Below, piece after piece: positions 1 to 11,664 of a stretch of 64,000 nucleotides of DNA. The notes beneath the pieces were generated by a model. It was not told where the DNA came from. It saw nothing but the letters and a program-made list of their open reading frames with translations, and made no database searches. A program made the translations under genes and the position numbers. How positions within the stretch are numbered: position 1 is the stretch's first letter; the number at the start of each line of letters is the position of its first letter. The stretch is from Beroe forskalii. Its lineage: Eukaryota > Ctenophora > Nuda > Beroida > Beroidae. The stretch lies in the NCBI GenBank assembly GCA_011033025.1, contig WFMF01000002.1:806001-870000 (forward strand), read 5' to 3'.

Positions 1-2148
1 GTTTGTGAACTTGAGGGGTTTCGAGTCCCAATTCTCACCCCATGAAATCACGCATTTCTAGCTTTCACGGTCCTGGAATTGTTCACTCAAGCCCTCAATT
101 AGACAATTAGGACTGGTGCAACTTGCTGGTGCTGTGCAGGAATACTAGTATTATGGTAGTAACATTTTACCTTAACGATGGCGTCTAAAACCTGGTCAAG
201 TGACCAATTGCTTCTACCTTTCAAAACATCTCATGCATTATATTGCCATCATGGGGGTGATAAATAGGGTGTTCCAAACAATATAATCAAACTCCCAATC
301 AACTAACTTAAACTAGGCCAAATTTAACTCATAACCTGAATTACACGCACTTCATTCAATGTGAGTTGTGAAAAATTTCTGAATTAAAATAGTAAAATGA
401 ATGTGGTTTCTGATGCTAAGCCTTAATAATAAGGGTATTTCATAATATCTAAAGATGTTGAACATGAATTGACCACATTTCCGAGTCTTTCCAAAAGTCG
501 AGAAAGTACTATTAAGTTAAAAATACTGGAACGACCATTTTAAAATTTCAGACAAAATCAATTAACACAGAGTTTACAAGAACTCATATGATAAATTACT
601 TCCACTTTCATAACGAAATATAGCGTTTCCCCTAGCCCAGCATGACAACATTAAGTTTTTGCTGTTAATAAACTAGTTCTAGACATGAGTGATAAGCCAC
701 GCAAAGACTTAGCAACGAAATCAACTCACCATATAAAACAATGATAATGACGTCATGTCACCCATCCCATCACAAGAGCACGGGGTGTAACTTGCTGACT
801 AAACGCGCCTTGATAAAGTGTGTTTGATTGACAGAAGGTTGTCGAGTAGTCCATCAAAGAGACACTATATTGTCACGAGACCTCGACAGTTACTCTCAGT
901 TCCCAATTATACTAGACGCGTAATTGGGATACAGCTGCACTTGCGTTTATTTCTCATCACACGCCCAGTTACCTATCTAGGCGAGTGAAAGTGTCGTCAT
1001 TGTCAGGGTTTTACGTGGGGAGTTGATGTTGTCAGCGATAGACAAGCAGTTTTGAAACATCCTGACCAAACAACTTCAGACTTGTAGGGGAGAATGAACT
1101 TGAGCAATATAATCTACATTGTTCAAGCTAAGTTGCCCACTTGTCACATAATTCACGAGGGCGAGTTAATGAGCGCGTCTTGACCACCTTGTCAACTTGA
1201 GCAAAAGCTAGACACCGCTAAAGGTTCAAAGTGCTGAGCAATAAAAATGTAAAAATGCAGCTGAGACGTTGAGAGTTCAATAATCTAATCAGTTAATCAC
1301 TCCTAATTCAGAGCGTCGCATGAGGCCGCTGCAGGGAATCACCGTAACTTTCTATGTTCAAGAGAATATGTAGTTCTGTAGTTTAAAAGAATAAGCAGTT
1401 TGATACACCTATCAGCTAGTGGTCTAAAGCAATAGCCTAATAGAATAGTTCAACAACTCAATCAGTTTGAAATAGTTTTTCAGTAGCTTGTAGAACACCC
1501 TGCGCACAAAAAAACAGTAACCGTATAAATTTATTGTCGGCAGTTGAATGTTGATCCATGTCCAGGTGCCTTGATTGGAGCGGAAAGAGATGCTTGAATT
1601 TCCCCTAACAAAAGGAACTAAACCAACCTTGACGACTACAGCAATAATTATTTTCCTCAATTGAGACTTTTTCTGAATTAATATACATCCAACACTATAC
1701 AGCTGATAAGTGATAAGGGATAATCCCCTAATCCGATTATTAGTGTATCTCAGTATGTGTAAATTTCACAGGCTGCAGAGTGGAAAAGCTGCATGCCTAA
1801 AATAATTTTGAAAAACGGGATGATTTGGGGAACTCTCGAAACGCATGGAATATTTAGTTATTTACCACTTTCGTAATCCTGCGTTTATTATTCTACCAAA
1901 CGTAATAAAAAGATTAAATTATTATATACCGCTACAATCAAAATTCACAATTTTAATTCTTACTCCGATTAAATATTATTATTTTAAACACACATAACAG
2001 ATCGTGCACGGAAAGCTGACGTTTGAACCTCATCAATTCACCATTGTAAAGCCTGATAATGACGTCATACCGTCCCACCTGCTCTCCTCACGCTGCAGGA
2101 GGAGAGCTTGTTATGATTTCATACCCTCGAATATGTGTAATGTCTCAC
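1..2148. other. Intergenic or intronic DNA, no gene recognised
   Basis: No convincing exon was found on either strand. Two CRE-like TGACGTCA octamers occur at 748-755 and 2060-2067. If the semaphorin exon just to the right is real, this stretch would be its downstream intron, but I could not find the next semaphorin exon here. Confidence 0.4.
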
Positions 2149-2234
2149 CTCTATGTTGAGGACTTCTACAGCTATCTCCCTCATCACAAAGTAAACATGG
2201 TCCCCGAACTCGAACGAGTACACGAACTCCGGCT
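2149..2234 (-). CDS. Internal exon of a semaphorin (sema domain)
   Basis: Read on the minus strand, this 86-bp exon is bounded by a good acceptor (pyrimidine-rich tract then TTTCAG) and a good donor (GAG then GTGAGA). It starts with two bases of a split codon and then encodes 28 residues beginning PEFVYSFEFGDHVYF and ending in REIAVEVLNIE. The pattern P-x-F-V-x-S-F-(E/D)-x-G-D-x-V-Y-F-x-x-R-E-x-A-V-E is typical of the sema-domain beta-propeller in semaphorins, secreted or membrane guidance cues that bind plexins. Within the family the usual next residues are a Cys-Gly-Lys turn and a YSRVARVC motif. That next exon, expected at lower coordinates, was not found, so the flanking introns are long. 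The class cannot be assigned from one exon. A plexin or MET sema domain is less likely because of the REIAVE segment. Confidence 0.68.
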
Positions 2235-3870
2235 CTGAAATGGAGGGATTGTGTGTGGGTTATTGCAAACCAGATTGAGATTTCATTGAAACAATCATAT
2301 CTGAAGAGTTGAATATCGTGAACTACAGACCGAACCATTGCGACATGTAAGTATTTGAAAACATTAAGATGAAGAGGTCGTTTTTTCCTACCATGATTCA
2401 AGAGAAAATAACAATTTATATCGTGTTAGTGTGTTTCCTTCTTCTTGTGTAGAGAATGATATTCAATGGGATACAGAGTCCAGATCTAGGTTGTGCTAGG
2501 TTGTACTGTTGTAGTGTGGTATTAGTAATACCAGTACGTACCTATCAGCATAAGATTGTGACTTAGACAAATCCATTAAAATTTAAAGCTAATATCGAGT
2601 AGACAATACCCCTCCATTAGCAACTGAGCATTTTCACCTGACCGTTTGCCTAATAACTTAGCATTTTCCTGACCAATAGAAATAGCACTCTCAACGTTTA
2701 AAATAAAATATCTTACATCCCACAAAGAGCTGATAAATAATAACTTAATAAGGGATCCTGGGAAGTTGTTTATTGAAAAGCTGTTTCTCTATTAAAATTT
2801 TTTCCCCTTTTGCACAATCATCAGTGCCGTGAGTTGGTCAGGAAAGTGGAGAGGAGAAATATAAGAGATTTAAACCATACTTTGCAGGACCGTACTCCCA
2901 GGGCTGGTGGAGGGGAGGGGGGGGGCGGTGAACCACCCAAGATTTTCAACATCAGAAATCTAACATTATTTGATTTCATACAAATCAATATATATCCTCA
3001 CTCTTTTTGATCAATTTTACTGTTTTTAGTCTAAATCCTAAGTCACTGAAAGCTTCAAGAAAGCAAACATTAACAATTCAAAGAAATTTAGGGGGCACCG
3101 CCTCTGGATCTTCTTGGAGACCATTCCGGCATACTTCTTAAGGTTGGCTGGGCCTGTTCTGCCCCCCCCCCCCTAAGTGTGAGATGCTAAATACACCCTG
3201 ATTTCTTGCCCAGTAACTTTTATTATGTACTTTCAATAATCTAGTTAAATTCAGATTAATTGTGGCACGAAGTTGGAGGTAACATATTATTTCGAGTGTG
3301 TTCTAAGCATTTCCTTATTCAAAACCTGCCAGAGAGCTCGTGGAAACCATACAATTTTCGCAAAAAACGTGTTACTTCTGATTTTTATCAGGCAGATTAT
3401 CAACTTTGTTCCTTTATTATAACTTTATCAAGCCGATAATGGCAATATTATGCAGAGCACAACATGGCGGAAAGTCACAGTCTCAAACGTCAATAATTAA
3501 AGTGAAGAGTCGAGCTTTGTGGTTCTAAAACTTGAGATTTAGCATGGGTGACCTTGAAATCACAATTTTAAGATAAAATTAATATTTAGTATAATGCTAA
3601 AAGGTTTTTAAAAACGCGTTAGAATTATCATAAAACGAGTTAAGAAGAAACCTTGTAAGAAACCTTCTCTGTACTTCTGTGTAGCCCCGCGCGTGCAGCT
3701 GGTTACGTGAGTATCGGTATTAGTTTACCCACAAGACCATTGTATTGACCAATCAGCGTGCTAATTGACCGTAATTGCGCACTGATTGATCGAAGTCATG
3801 AAGATCTGAAGTCTTGAGGATCCTGCGGGTAAGCAAATACACCACCCAATATTACTATCTCTTATATAAA
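2235..3870. other. Non-coding stretch with G/C homopolymer tracts
   Basis: No exon recognised. G-rich runs near 2910-2928 (+ strand) and a C12-type run near 3163-3175 could form G-quadruplexes. The longest open frames here are short and lack family signatures. If the semaphorin gene continues upstream on the minus strand, this is part of its intron. Confidence 0.4.
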
Positions 3871-3879
3871 GTTGCATTT

Positions 3880-4990
3880 TCTGTTTTTCTGTACGTCACG
3901 TTTTTTGTCCTTTTGTAGACATTTTTGGGGCGCCCACGCAGTATGGATATATAGGCGCGCGCGTTGCTATGGTTACACGTGTTATGTTCTTTGCGCGCGC
4001 GTTCATTTCTGTTAAATGCTGTTTTGAGTGCGTTGATCCGTAACTTTTGAACGGAGTTAGAATTTTTTGATGCGGTAAAAAAGCATTTAGTTGATTTGGT
4101 GTGGCCGGGTTTGGAATTTGCGAACGAGGTGCTGCTTTTAGCAGTAGCAGCGCCAGTATTATTACAGGCCCAACGGGCCCTGCTAGTCTTACTTATAAAG
4201 TCATGGTGTGTTTTTCTTTGTACGTCGCCCCATGGCAACGCGCGCGCAATGGGAGAATTACGTGCAGATTAATTGCGCGCGTACATTTCGGTTTAATGCT
4301 GTTTTAATTTCGGGCTTCATAACTTTGATGCGGTTGGAATTTTTGATGCGGTAAAAAGTATTTATTTGATTTGAATTGGCAAGGGATTGGAATTTTGCGA
4401 ACGAGGTGCTGCGTAACGCGCCGAGTGGCTTCTTTCAGGCCCAACGGGCCTGCTAGTCTTACTATAAAGTCGCAGATTGTGTTTCTTTGTACGTCGCCCC
4501 GCATGGCAACGCGCGCGCGCAATGGGAAATGCACGTGCAGATTAATTGCGCGCGCGTTTAATGCTTCATAATTTTGATATGATTGGAATGTTTTGATGCG
4601 TTAAAAATGTTTAGCTTCTGATTTGAAATTTGCGAACGAGGTGCTGCGTAGCAACGCCAGTGACTTTTGTATTTACGCAGGCCCAACGGGCCTGCTAATA
4701 TAATATTATTTTTGTACCTCCGTCACGTTTTTTGTCCTTTTGTAGACACATTTTGGAGCGCCCACGTGCAGTATGGATATAGGCGCGCGCATTGCTATGG
4801 TTACATATTGCGTGCGCGGGTTCATTTCTGTTTAATACTGTTTTGAATACGTTGTGCCCTAACTTTTTGATGTGATTGAAATTTTTTGATGCGGTAAAAA
4901 AGTATTTGGTGTGTTGAATTTTGCGAACGAGGTGCTGCGTGGCAACGCGAGTGAGTATGTACAGGCCCTACGGGCCTGCTAGTTATATAA
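3880..4990. repeat. Four-copy tandem repeat, ~220-330 bp per unit, ending in a GGGCC hairpin
   Basis: Four diverged units run roughly 3880-4207, 4208-4478, 4479-4700 and 4708-4990. Each has a GCGCGCG tract, then TTTTGATGCGGTAAAAA, then GCGAACGAGGTGCTGCGT, and ends in CAGGCCCAACGGGCCTG followed by CTAGT or similar. The last motif is a 7-bp stem with a 3-base loop. An inverted copy lies at about 52270-52520, so this is a dispersed family, not a local satellite only. ORFs across it are by-products of the repeat. Confidence 0.8.
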
Positions 4991-5044
4991 GATGCAATAC
5001 TCAAACATTCAAGAGTTCCAATCAGATTTGGTCGTTCCGTTACC

Positions 5045-5320
5045 TAAGTGGCAAATGCACTGAAATTGGCCGAAGGCGGAATTTGTTAGCAAAAGGCCGA
5101 GTGAATATTAAATTTCTGATCCTTCCTTGAATACCGACAATGTTGGTTATATTAAAGCAAAAAGTTCTACGAAGGTTGCTCTTTACACAAACATGGTTTT
5201 GGCATATTATGTTTTCTTTGTTGATTCCCAAACATTTTAAACTTCTCACAAAGAGCCCGAACGCTTGAATTGAAACACGGCTTGAAACAGGCGCCATGTA
5301 AAGTTTAACACTTCTGAAAA
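5045..5320 (+). repeat. Dispersed repeat family R1, copy 1
   Basis: It begins near GTGGCAAATGCACTGAAATT and later contains TTTGTTGATTCCCAAACATT, TCTCACAAAGAGC and GGCGCCATGTA. Related copies are at 7262-7400, 9446-9577 (first half only) and 14510-14690, the last continuing at 15886-15970 after an insertion. No coding capacity or target duplication was seen. Confidence 0.75.
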
Positions 5321-5339
5321 AAGTTACTTTTTTCATTGA

Positions 5340-6170
5340 ATGTTGCCCCCTTCCCTTTGTTACAAGGTTGTAGAGGTTTCCCTACCCCGTACATGCACCT
5401 TTTTTTTCCTTGGGGAGGTTTGCAACACAAGCCGTCCAAATAGAAAAGCCCGTATTGGCCATCAGTAGGGATTTCAACCATAAATCATGTCCAATCTAAA
5501 GATGCAATGGCTGACATCGAAAATCACAACCGGAAAACCGAGCATCTTTCGTCCAGTTTCAAATGGTTTCGATTTCAATCTATAACAAGAATTGCGCCTG
5601 CCAGCACAACTCTTGTTTGTCCATTGTTCCCTGTATGCAGGCGCTTAATTTCCCTCCCCGTAGTGCTTGAAGTTTATGTTTGCTTAGTATCATGATACAA
5701 CACGTGCATGCTGTCCCTACTTCTAGTGAGAGTATAACCTTAGCTAATCTAACGGCGCGTAGTTATACTGTTGCATTTATTGCAAAAGGCTGGTGCGTAA
5801 GAGATCCAAATAGTTTCGTATCTATATCACATGAAATTTCAATATGGCGCTATCATCTATAACGTGAAATATCAACATGGGTTGACGCATAACACATTAA
5901 CATCAGTCAAACAGTTATTATTTGACAAACCCTGTCAAACTTTTCAGAGGGCCTGCGCACCTTCGGACTTCGACTTGATTGAAGATGGAAACAATTATTT
6001 CAATTTGACGAACTTTCATGTTTGCCTTCTCAATAAACATTAAACAGCTCTTGGACAATGGACGCTCTACCTTATTGATATTCATTCCACTGTAATCGTT
6101 ACTAGTTGCATATATACTGCGGCGCACTTTGATATATTTTGACTCTCATTCTGCCTCGCGCACAAACATC
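5340..6170. other. No gene seen
   Basis: Unremarkable mixed sequence. A GCGCTTAATTTCCCTCCCC segment near 5640 resembles, inverted, sequence near 45830, so part of this is dispersed repeat. No splice-bounded coding segment was recognised. Confidence 0.35.
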
Positions 6171-6179
6171 AACAATACA

Positions 6180-6485
6180 TGATCTCCGCAGCGTTCAATT
6201 GCGCGCGTTGTGCGCGCAAATGTATGAAGTTGCTAGGAGACTCGTCTGTATGACGTTTTACGCCACTTTATGACGTTTTACGCCACTTTTATGACGTTTT
6301 TACACCCACACTTTTATGACGTTTTACCACAATCATTTTCGGGCACTTTTCAGAAATTACAGTAGTTGTATTTGCAACCCTGGACCTGCTATACATTTCC
6401 TATTTATCACCTTCCCAAACCACGATCTCTGCTAACCCTCTTCAATGCCTTTTTGTAAAACAAAAAAGCGTTGGGGAGGGAAAAA
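6180..6485. repeat. Dispersed repeat family R2, with a short TTTATGACGTTTTACGCCAC tandem block
   Basis: The stretch 6335-6485 is matched in reverse complement by about 44990-45150, sharing GGGCACTTTTC, TACAGTAGTTGTATTTGCAA, TGGACCTGCTAT and TCTCTGCTAACCCTC. Both copies have a nearby CAATTGCGCGCG-type motif. At 6240-6330 a ~20-bp TTTATGACGTTTTACGCCAC unit is repeated about four times with variation. There is no ORF of interest. Confidence 0.7.
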
Positions 6486-6774
6486 ATTCATAATTCATAA
6501 TTATTATATTAACTTCTTTCATTGCTCGGCTGTACGACGTTCACAGAAAGGAGGCTATTTTGCTACCCGTGGGGCTGAAAATGAGTTTTCTTCTATTACT
6601 CAAAAACGAAAGGGTTAGAACTTTAACACCATGTTCTACTCCCCATAATGTTCATGATTCTGCAATCCTGCATAGGTTAGATAGAGTCCTTGTGAGTTCT
6701 CTACGACCTTCAGATTTTCTTAATCATATCTCCAACACGAATTTGGGATGAGTTGGCCAGGTTGGCCAGGGCGT

Positions 6775-6985
6775 ATACCAACATTCTGACGGTGGTCTTG
6801 AGTCCATAGGTCCAACATTGCCCATGAGGCCTCAGAGCAAAAAAAGAGATAAACAGCTTTTCGATTCGTCTCGACGAGCTGATCATTTAATGCATTTGTT
6901 TGTCAAAAATGGATAAAAAAAGACGAAGACACGGCCTTGCGAAGCACGAGCGTCAAACTGGCAGTTGGCCCATTTTTGGCCTAAA
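6775..6985 (-). repeat. Dispersed repeat family R3, copy related to the 30.9 and 33.6 kb arms
   Basis: On the minus strand this contains CTCATGGGCAATGTTGGACC and TATGGACTCAAGACCACCGT. The same blocks in the same order occur in the inverted arms at 30.87-30.96 kb (+) and 33.51-33.72 kb (-). The upstream block CATTAAATGATCAGCTCGTC is shared with the right arm. The start-like stretch reads M-G-N-V-G-P-M-D-S here and M-N-N-A-G-P-M-D-S at 30893. It may be a dispersed repeat or a recurring first-exon cassette. Confidence 0.6.
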
Positions 6986-7261
6986 GTTGGCCATTATGGC
7001 CAAATTTGTAGAGACATGAGCTTCAAACTTGTTGTGCCCATCATCTAGGTCAAAATTGATAGACAAACCAATTTATAAGTGAATTAGACCTCATTTGGTC
7101 ATTTAAGCCCATAGTTTTACGGGCAGAAGTTGTTCTACGAAAATTTGGTTTTTACTCTACTATAGTAAATATTTCTCTCTTCATTGTTGAGACGTTTTCC
7201 CTACACACTTTTTCCCACATTTTTCCACAAGCAGTTTGAAAATATTCCGGTGTTGCGCACT

Positions 7262-7400
7262 ATGGATGGGTAACACCCTTCTAGGTTCTTTGTTGATTCC
7301 CAAACATTGAAATTTCTCACAAAGAGCTCGAACGCTTACATTAAATCACTGCTTGAAGTGGCGTCTTGAAGCTTGCGCCATGTAGGATTTACTTCTCTAG
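7262..7400 (+). repeat. Dispersed repeat family R1, copy 2
   Basis: It shares TTTGTTGATTCCCAAACATT, AATTTCTCACAAAGAGC and GCGCCATGTAG with the copies near 5200 and 14550. The sequence on to 7840 holds no recognised gene. Confidence 0.75.
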
Positions 7401-7839
7401 TTATTGAGAATGTTCCTTTTTTTCATTGAATATTGCTTGCCCTTCCTTTGTTATAAACGGTTTAAAGAGCTGCTCCTCATGAATGGAGCCATTTTTTAAA
7501 TTTTAACTCTTCAACTTTATATTCCCCAGCGCCAAATAAACGGATGGAGGAGACGTTAGCAAATTTTGACTTTTTCCCAGACGAAGACGCTTATTAGGCA
7601 ACCTCCCCCTTAACTTAATATTTTGGATTTTTTTCGGTTCCATGATCTCAGCTGTGACCGTATACCTTCGATAATGAACTCGGCACGGGTCGTCCATTAT
7701 CCAACTTACAGTCTCGGCTGTCGCCTCGAGCATGTAAGTTGCGGTATACGGTCACCACTTCGACATGTAACCGCTTATTATAAGGTTCCCTCGGTTTTCC
7801 CTTACTTTTTTCGTAATTGACATTCAAAGTTGGAAAAAG

Positions 7840-8205
7840 GGTCGCGAAAACAAGGTTGAGAATTGCTTTTAATTCGGCTTAATTCACCAGTTGCACGCAT
7901 TGTTATGCAACGCGCATGGTGCACGTGCACGCCCGCACCACTCATGATGCAATTGCCATTTCGTTGTTTGCTCTTTTTGAAACATTTCGACTGTTGAATA
8001 CATAACTCAAAACTACCATTCTGATTTATATTTCTGGTGCGACAAAAAGTAAGATTGTTCGTCTGAAGAGTGGGAACATTTGAAACCGTCGATTAAGGTA
8101 TAAAGACTAAAGATGTAGGATGTAACAGCGGTACTCTGTGACCGGCATTTAATGGGCTGGGTGTCCTGTGACCTAGAAGGCCTAACGGGCCTTCTCGTAG
8201 TTATA
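7840..8205 (+). repeat. Dispersed repeat family R4
   Basis: The first half (GGTTGAGAATTGCTTTTAAT, then CATGGTGCACGTGCACG and a CACCACT block) is repeated at 44670-44890. The last part (GGGCTGGGTGTCCTGTGACC, TAGAAGG) recurs at 52545-52580. It ends with GGCCTAACGGGCC, the same kind of hairpin that ends each unit at 3880-4990. No protein is encoded. Confidence 0.65.
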
Positions 8206-8505
8206 TATTACAGGCTACGAATATGGGTTGAAATAATTGTGGGATTGAAGCTGCGATCATTAATTTTGAAAGATTTTTCAAATGATAGTTTATGTGAGGG
8301 TTTTAATTTTGATTGTGCAAAAAATGGCGCTCACCTCGATCGGAAAATTTTCTACTTTCCAAAACCGTTCGGTAACTGTATTTCATGTAAAATAGCGTAG
8401 CTCCTCCCCATGCTCTTCAGTACGTAAATATTGCAAAAAACCGACAAAAATCTGAGTTATTTATTTATTGACTCAGTTTTTACATCAATCAAATTTGAGA
8501 GAAGC

Positions 8506-9015
8506 ATGACGTCCACAATGATGTATGTTCCGGTGCTCATCTTGTTGGCATTCGTCCAACAGTCAGTCCAACAGAAACAGTGCTACAGGCAAGACGTCAA
8601 CTTTGGTGGAGCTGATATAAAGTCCACATGGGAGCATACGGTAGATCGGTGTTTCACAAAATGTAGATATACAGCAGGATGCAGGTCGTTCACCTACAGG
8701 TCGGACAAGATGTGCTTCTTGAAAAATAAAAGGGGCGGAGCAGCTGGACCTAACGTACTGTCGGGACACATTAGCGCCAACATACAGTGTCAAAACGTGG
8801 ACGCGTTCTGGGGCGAGGCAGCGAACTTCGGGGGTGCAGACATCCGTCACACGAAGGTGAACTCCGCCGCGCAGTGCGAGCAGTTCTGCAGGGATACGGA
8901 GGCGTGCAAGTCGGTGACCTACGCCGCGAGAGATAAGACTTGCTACCTGAAGAACCGGATAAATGGGGTTAATAGGTACAGGTCTTCCGTCTACAGGAGC
9001 AAGAACATGAATTAA
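8506..9015 (+). CDS. Secreted protein with two PAN/Apple domains
   Basis: A single open exon encodes 169 residues from the ATG at 8506, chosen because it is followed by a good signal peptide (hydrophobic MMYVPVLILLAFV, cleavage probably near QQSVQQ-KQ). The same frame is open upstream to 8431 but that extension is polar and precedes the signal, so it is unlikely to be translated. The mature part is two PAN/Apple-like repeats. Repeat 1 spans about residues 26-95 with Cys 26, 49, 53, 59, 70 and 95. Repeat 2 spans about 96-165 with Cys 124, 128, 134 and 146. Each carries an N-F-G-G-A-D-I segment, then a C-x3-C helix motif and C-(Y/F)-L-K-N. PAN domains bind protein or carbohydrate outside the cell. 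A soluble lectin-like or matrix role is likely but unproven. The gene is intronless as seen, and no polyadenylation signal was identified with confidence. Confidence 0.82.
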   Translation: MTSTMMYVPVLILLAFVQQSVQQKQCYRQDVNFGGADIKSTWEHTVDRCFTKCRYTAGCRSFTYRSDKMCFLKNKRGGAAGPNVLSGHISANIQCQNVDAFWGEAANFGGADIRHTKVNSAAQCEQFCRDTEACKSVTYAARDKTCYLKNRINGVNRYRSSVYRSKNMN

Positions 9016-9445
9016 CAGGCGCATCCGAGAAGACGAGTGGATTGTGGAAGTACGGCTGCTGGGGAATGGCCCTACATTGTTGTAGGGCAAATTTGAGGAA
9101 CAGTATACACAGACATTAATAACTTTGCAATCAAGGAACATAGGTTTTTATTTTTGATTTGGGAAATGATATTGAGGTTAAATGTAGCTTATTTTTTATC
9201 AATATTTTGATATCTGTAGCTGACGGTATTAGAAATTTAATCAATTGTTCCCACAAGAACAAAATTGAATTTGTTTTATTTGTCTTCTTCAGTGTTCAAT
9301 ATTCAAATGATCATATCATTTCAATCTCTTCATACTTTGATACAGTTATTCTGAACAGGTAATGTTCAGGTGGAGAGCCCAAGCCTACCCACTTAACTAA
9401 TTTTGCAGCTGTTTGTTGGAGTGAAATTTGCAAATCCTCCTAATA
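9016..9445. other. Presumed 3' UTR and spacer of the PAN gene
   Basis: AT-rich sequence after the stop codon. No further exon or clear AATAAA was found. Confidence 0.4.
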
Positions 9446-9577
9446 ATGTGGCAAATGCACAGCAATTGGCCGAAGGCAGATTTTGTGGGCATGGCCATAC
9501 AAGGGAATACAATTCATTGAATTTCTGATCCTTCTCAAGATCTAAAATAATTCTGGTTAAGGCCGTGTTTGTGTGAA
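9446..9577 (+). repeat. Dispersed repeat family R1, copy 3 (first half)
   Basis: It begins GTGGCAAATGCACAGCAATT like the copy at 5045 and stops at GTGTTTGTGTGAAGAGCAA, where the 27-bp minisatellite starts. The inverted end sequence reappears at 14510, so the minisatellite and the elements inside it lie between two oppositely oriented R1 ends. Confidence 0.7.
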
Positions 9578-10900
9578 GAGCAACCCAACAACCCAATAGC
9601 TCCAGGGGAGCCCAACAACCCAATAGCTCCAGGGGAGCCCAACAACCCAATAGCTCAAGGGCCCAACAACCCAATAGCTCCAGGGGGCCCAACAACCCAA
9701 TAGCTCCAGGGGAGCCCAACAACCAATGGCTCCAGGGGAGCCCAACAACCAATAGCTCCAGGGAGCCCAACAACCCAATAGCTCCAGGGAGCCCAACAAC
9801 CCAATAGCTCAGGGGCCCAACAACCCAATAGCTCCAGGAGAGCCCAATAGCTCCAGGGGAGCCCAACAACCCAATAGCTCCAGGGAGCCCAACAACCCAA
9901 TAGCTCCAGGAGGCCCAACAACCCAATAGCTCCAGGGGAGCCCAACAACCCAATACCTTCATGTGAGCCCATCAACCCAATAGCTCCAGGGGCCCATAAC
10001 CAATAGCTCCATGTGAGCCCATCAACCCAAGCAAATCACCATGGTCATTGGCTAATGGCAACACCCCACTCTCTTTGTAAGTGGGGTGGGTGGAGAATAA
10101 CAGTGTTATCCTCCTCCCCAAGAACCATGGCATGGGAGCCCAACAACCCAATAGCTCCAGGGGAGCCCAACAACCAATAGCTCCAGGGGAGCCCAACAAC
10201 CAATAGCTCCAGGGGAGCCCAACAATCAATAGCTCCAAGGGTCAACAACCCAATAGCTCCAAGGGAGCCCAACAACCCAATAGCTCCAAGGGAGCCCAAC
10301 AACCAATAGCTCCAAGGGAGCCCAACAACCCAATAGCTCCAGGGTGGCCCAACAACCCAATAGCTACAGGGAATTCCAACAACCCAATAGCTCCAGGAGA
10401 GCCCAACAACCCAATAGCTCCAGGGGAGCCCAACAACCCAAAAGCTCCATGTGAGCCCATCAACCAAATAGCTCCAGGGGAGCCCAGCAACCCAATAGCT
10501 CCATGTGAGCCCATCAACCCAAGCAAATCACCATGGTCATTGGCTATTGGCAACACCCCACTCTCTTTTTGTAAGTGGGGTGGGTGGAGAATAACAGTGT
10601 TATCCTCCTCCCCAAGAACCATGGCATGGGAGCCCAACAACCCAATAGCTCCATGTGAGCCCAAAAACATTATAGCTCCATCAAACCAAATAGCTCCATA
10701 TCTACATTTAGCCTAACAACCCAACAGCTCTATGTGAGCCAAATAGTTCCATATGAGCTCAACAACCAAAAGCAACTCCCAAGCAATCTAATAACTCCTC
10801 ACTATTACAAAACTGCTGCCAGTTATAATCTACCTATATCAGGTCACAGTTTTTGGCAACACTCTACTTTCGTTTCAAAGTGGGGTGGGTGGAGAATAAC
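9578..10900. repeat. 27-bp minisatellite with a longer repeated unit
   Basis: The basic unit is CCCAACAACCCAATAGCTCC plus AGGGGAG. Dozens of copies run to about 10700, then decay. A ~125-bp interruption (CACCATGGTCATTGGCTA, a GTGGGGTGGGTGGAGAATAA block, CCCCAAGAACCATGGCATGG) appears at 10017-10138 and again at 10508-10634, about 490 bp apart. Part of a third copy is at 10850-10918. All long minus-strand ORFs here are translations of the repeat. Confidence 0.9.
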
Positions 10901-10979
10901 AGTGTTGTTCTCTGCCCCCCAGTGACAGAATACCTCTTGTGGGTCGTCGAGCGCAGATTTTCACTGCTCAATTTGGTCG

Positions 10980-11660
10980 CCACCGTTTCAAGATTTTTTT
11001 TATCCGTCGAAAAATTTTCATGGTATATCCCATCTGAATCTGCTTCTAAAATCAATTTGATTATGTATAATTTGATCACAACAGCCCGCCGCAGGCGAAA
11101 AATTTCATAATCATGGTTTTCCAATCTGAAAAATTTCATGGTATATCCCATCTGAATCTGCCTCTATAAGATCAATTTGGTAATGTATAATTGTATCACA
11201 ACAGTCCGCCGCAGGCGAAAAATTTTAGGGTATATCCTATCTGGTAATGTATAATTCGATCACAACAGACCGCCACAGCGAAAAATTTTCATGGTATTTC
11301 CATCTGAATATGCCTCTAAGATCAATTTGATACTGTATAATTTGATCATAACAGCCCGCTGCAGGCGAAAAATTTCATAATCATGGTATTTCCCACCTGA
11401 ATATGCCTCTAAGATCAATTTGGTAATGTAGAATTTGATCCCAACAGCCCGCCGCAGGCGAAAAATTTTGGGGTATTTCCTATCTGAATCTGCCTCTGAG
11501 ATGAATTTGGTAATGTTTAATTTGATCACAACAGACCGCCGCATCGAAAAATTTCATGGTTTTCCCATCTGAATCTGCTTATAAGATCAGTTTTGTAATG
11601 TATTATTTGATCACAACAGCCCGCCGCAGGTGAAAAATTTTATGGTAGTTCCCATCTGAG
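10980..11660. repeat. ~90-120-bp tandem array inside the 10.9-13.0 kb element
   Basis: About seven copies contain GAAAAATTTCATGGTAT, CCCATCTGAATCTGCCTCTA, ATCAATTTGGTAATGTATAA and TTTGATCACAACAGCCCGCC. ORFs on either strand are repeat translations. Confidence 0.85.
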
Positions 11661-11664
11661 CATT

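Noticed and set aside
1-60. tRNA-like B box (GGTTTCGAGTCCC) at the window start
   Set aside because: One base too long for a B box and no A box is visible; possibly the edge of a SINE, but unsupported.
2111-2401. 96-codon minus ORF covering the semaphorin exon
   Set aside because: It is in a different frame from the splice-bounded semaphorin reading and crosses both splice sites.
9393-10670. Long minus-strand ORFs with W-S-Y-W-V-V-G repeats
   Set aside because: They are translations of the 27-bp minisatellite; frames overlap and switch at every unit-length change.
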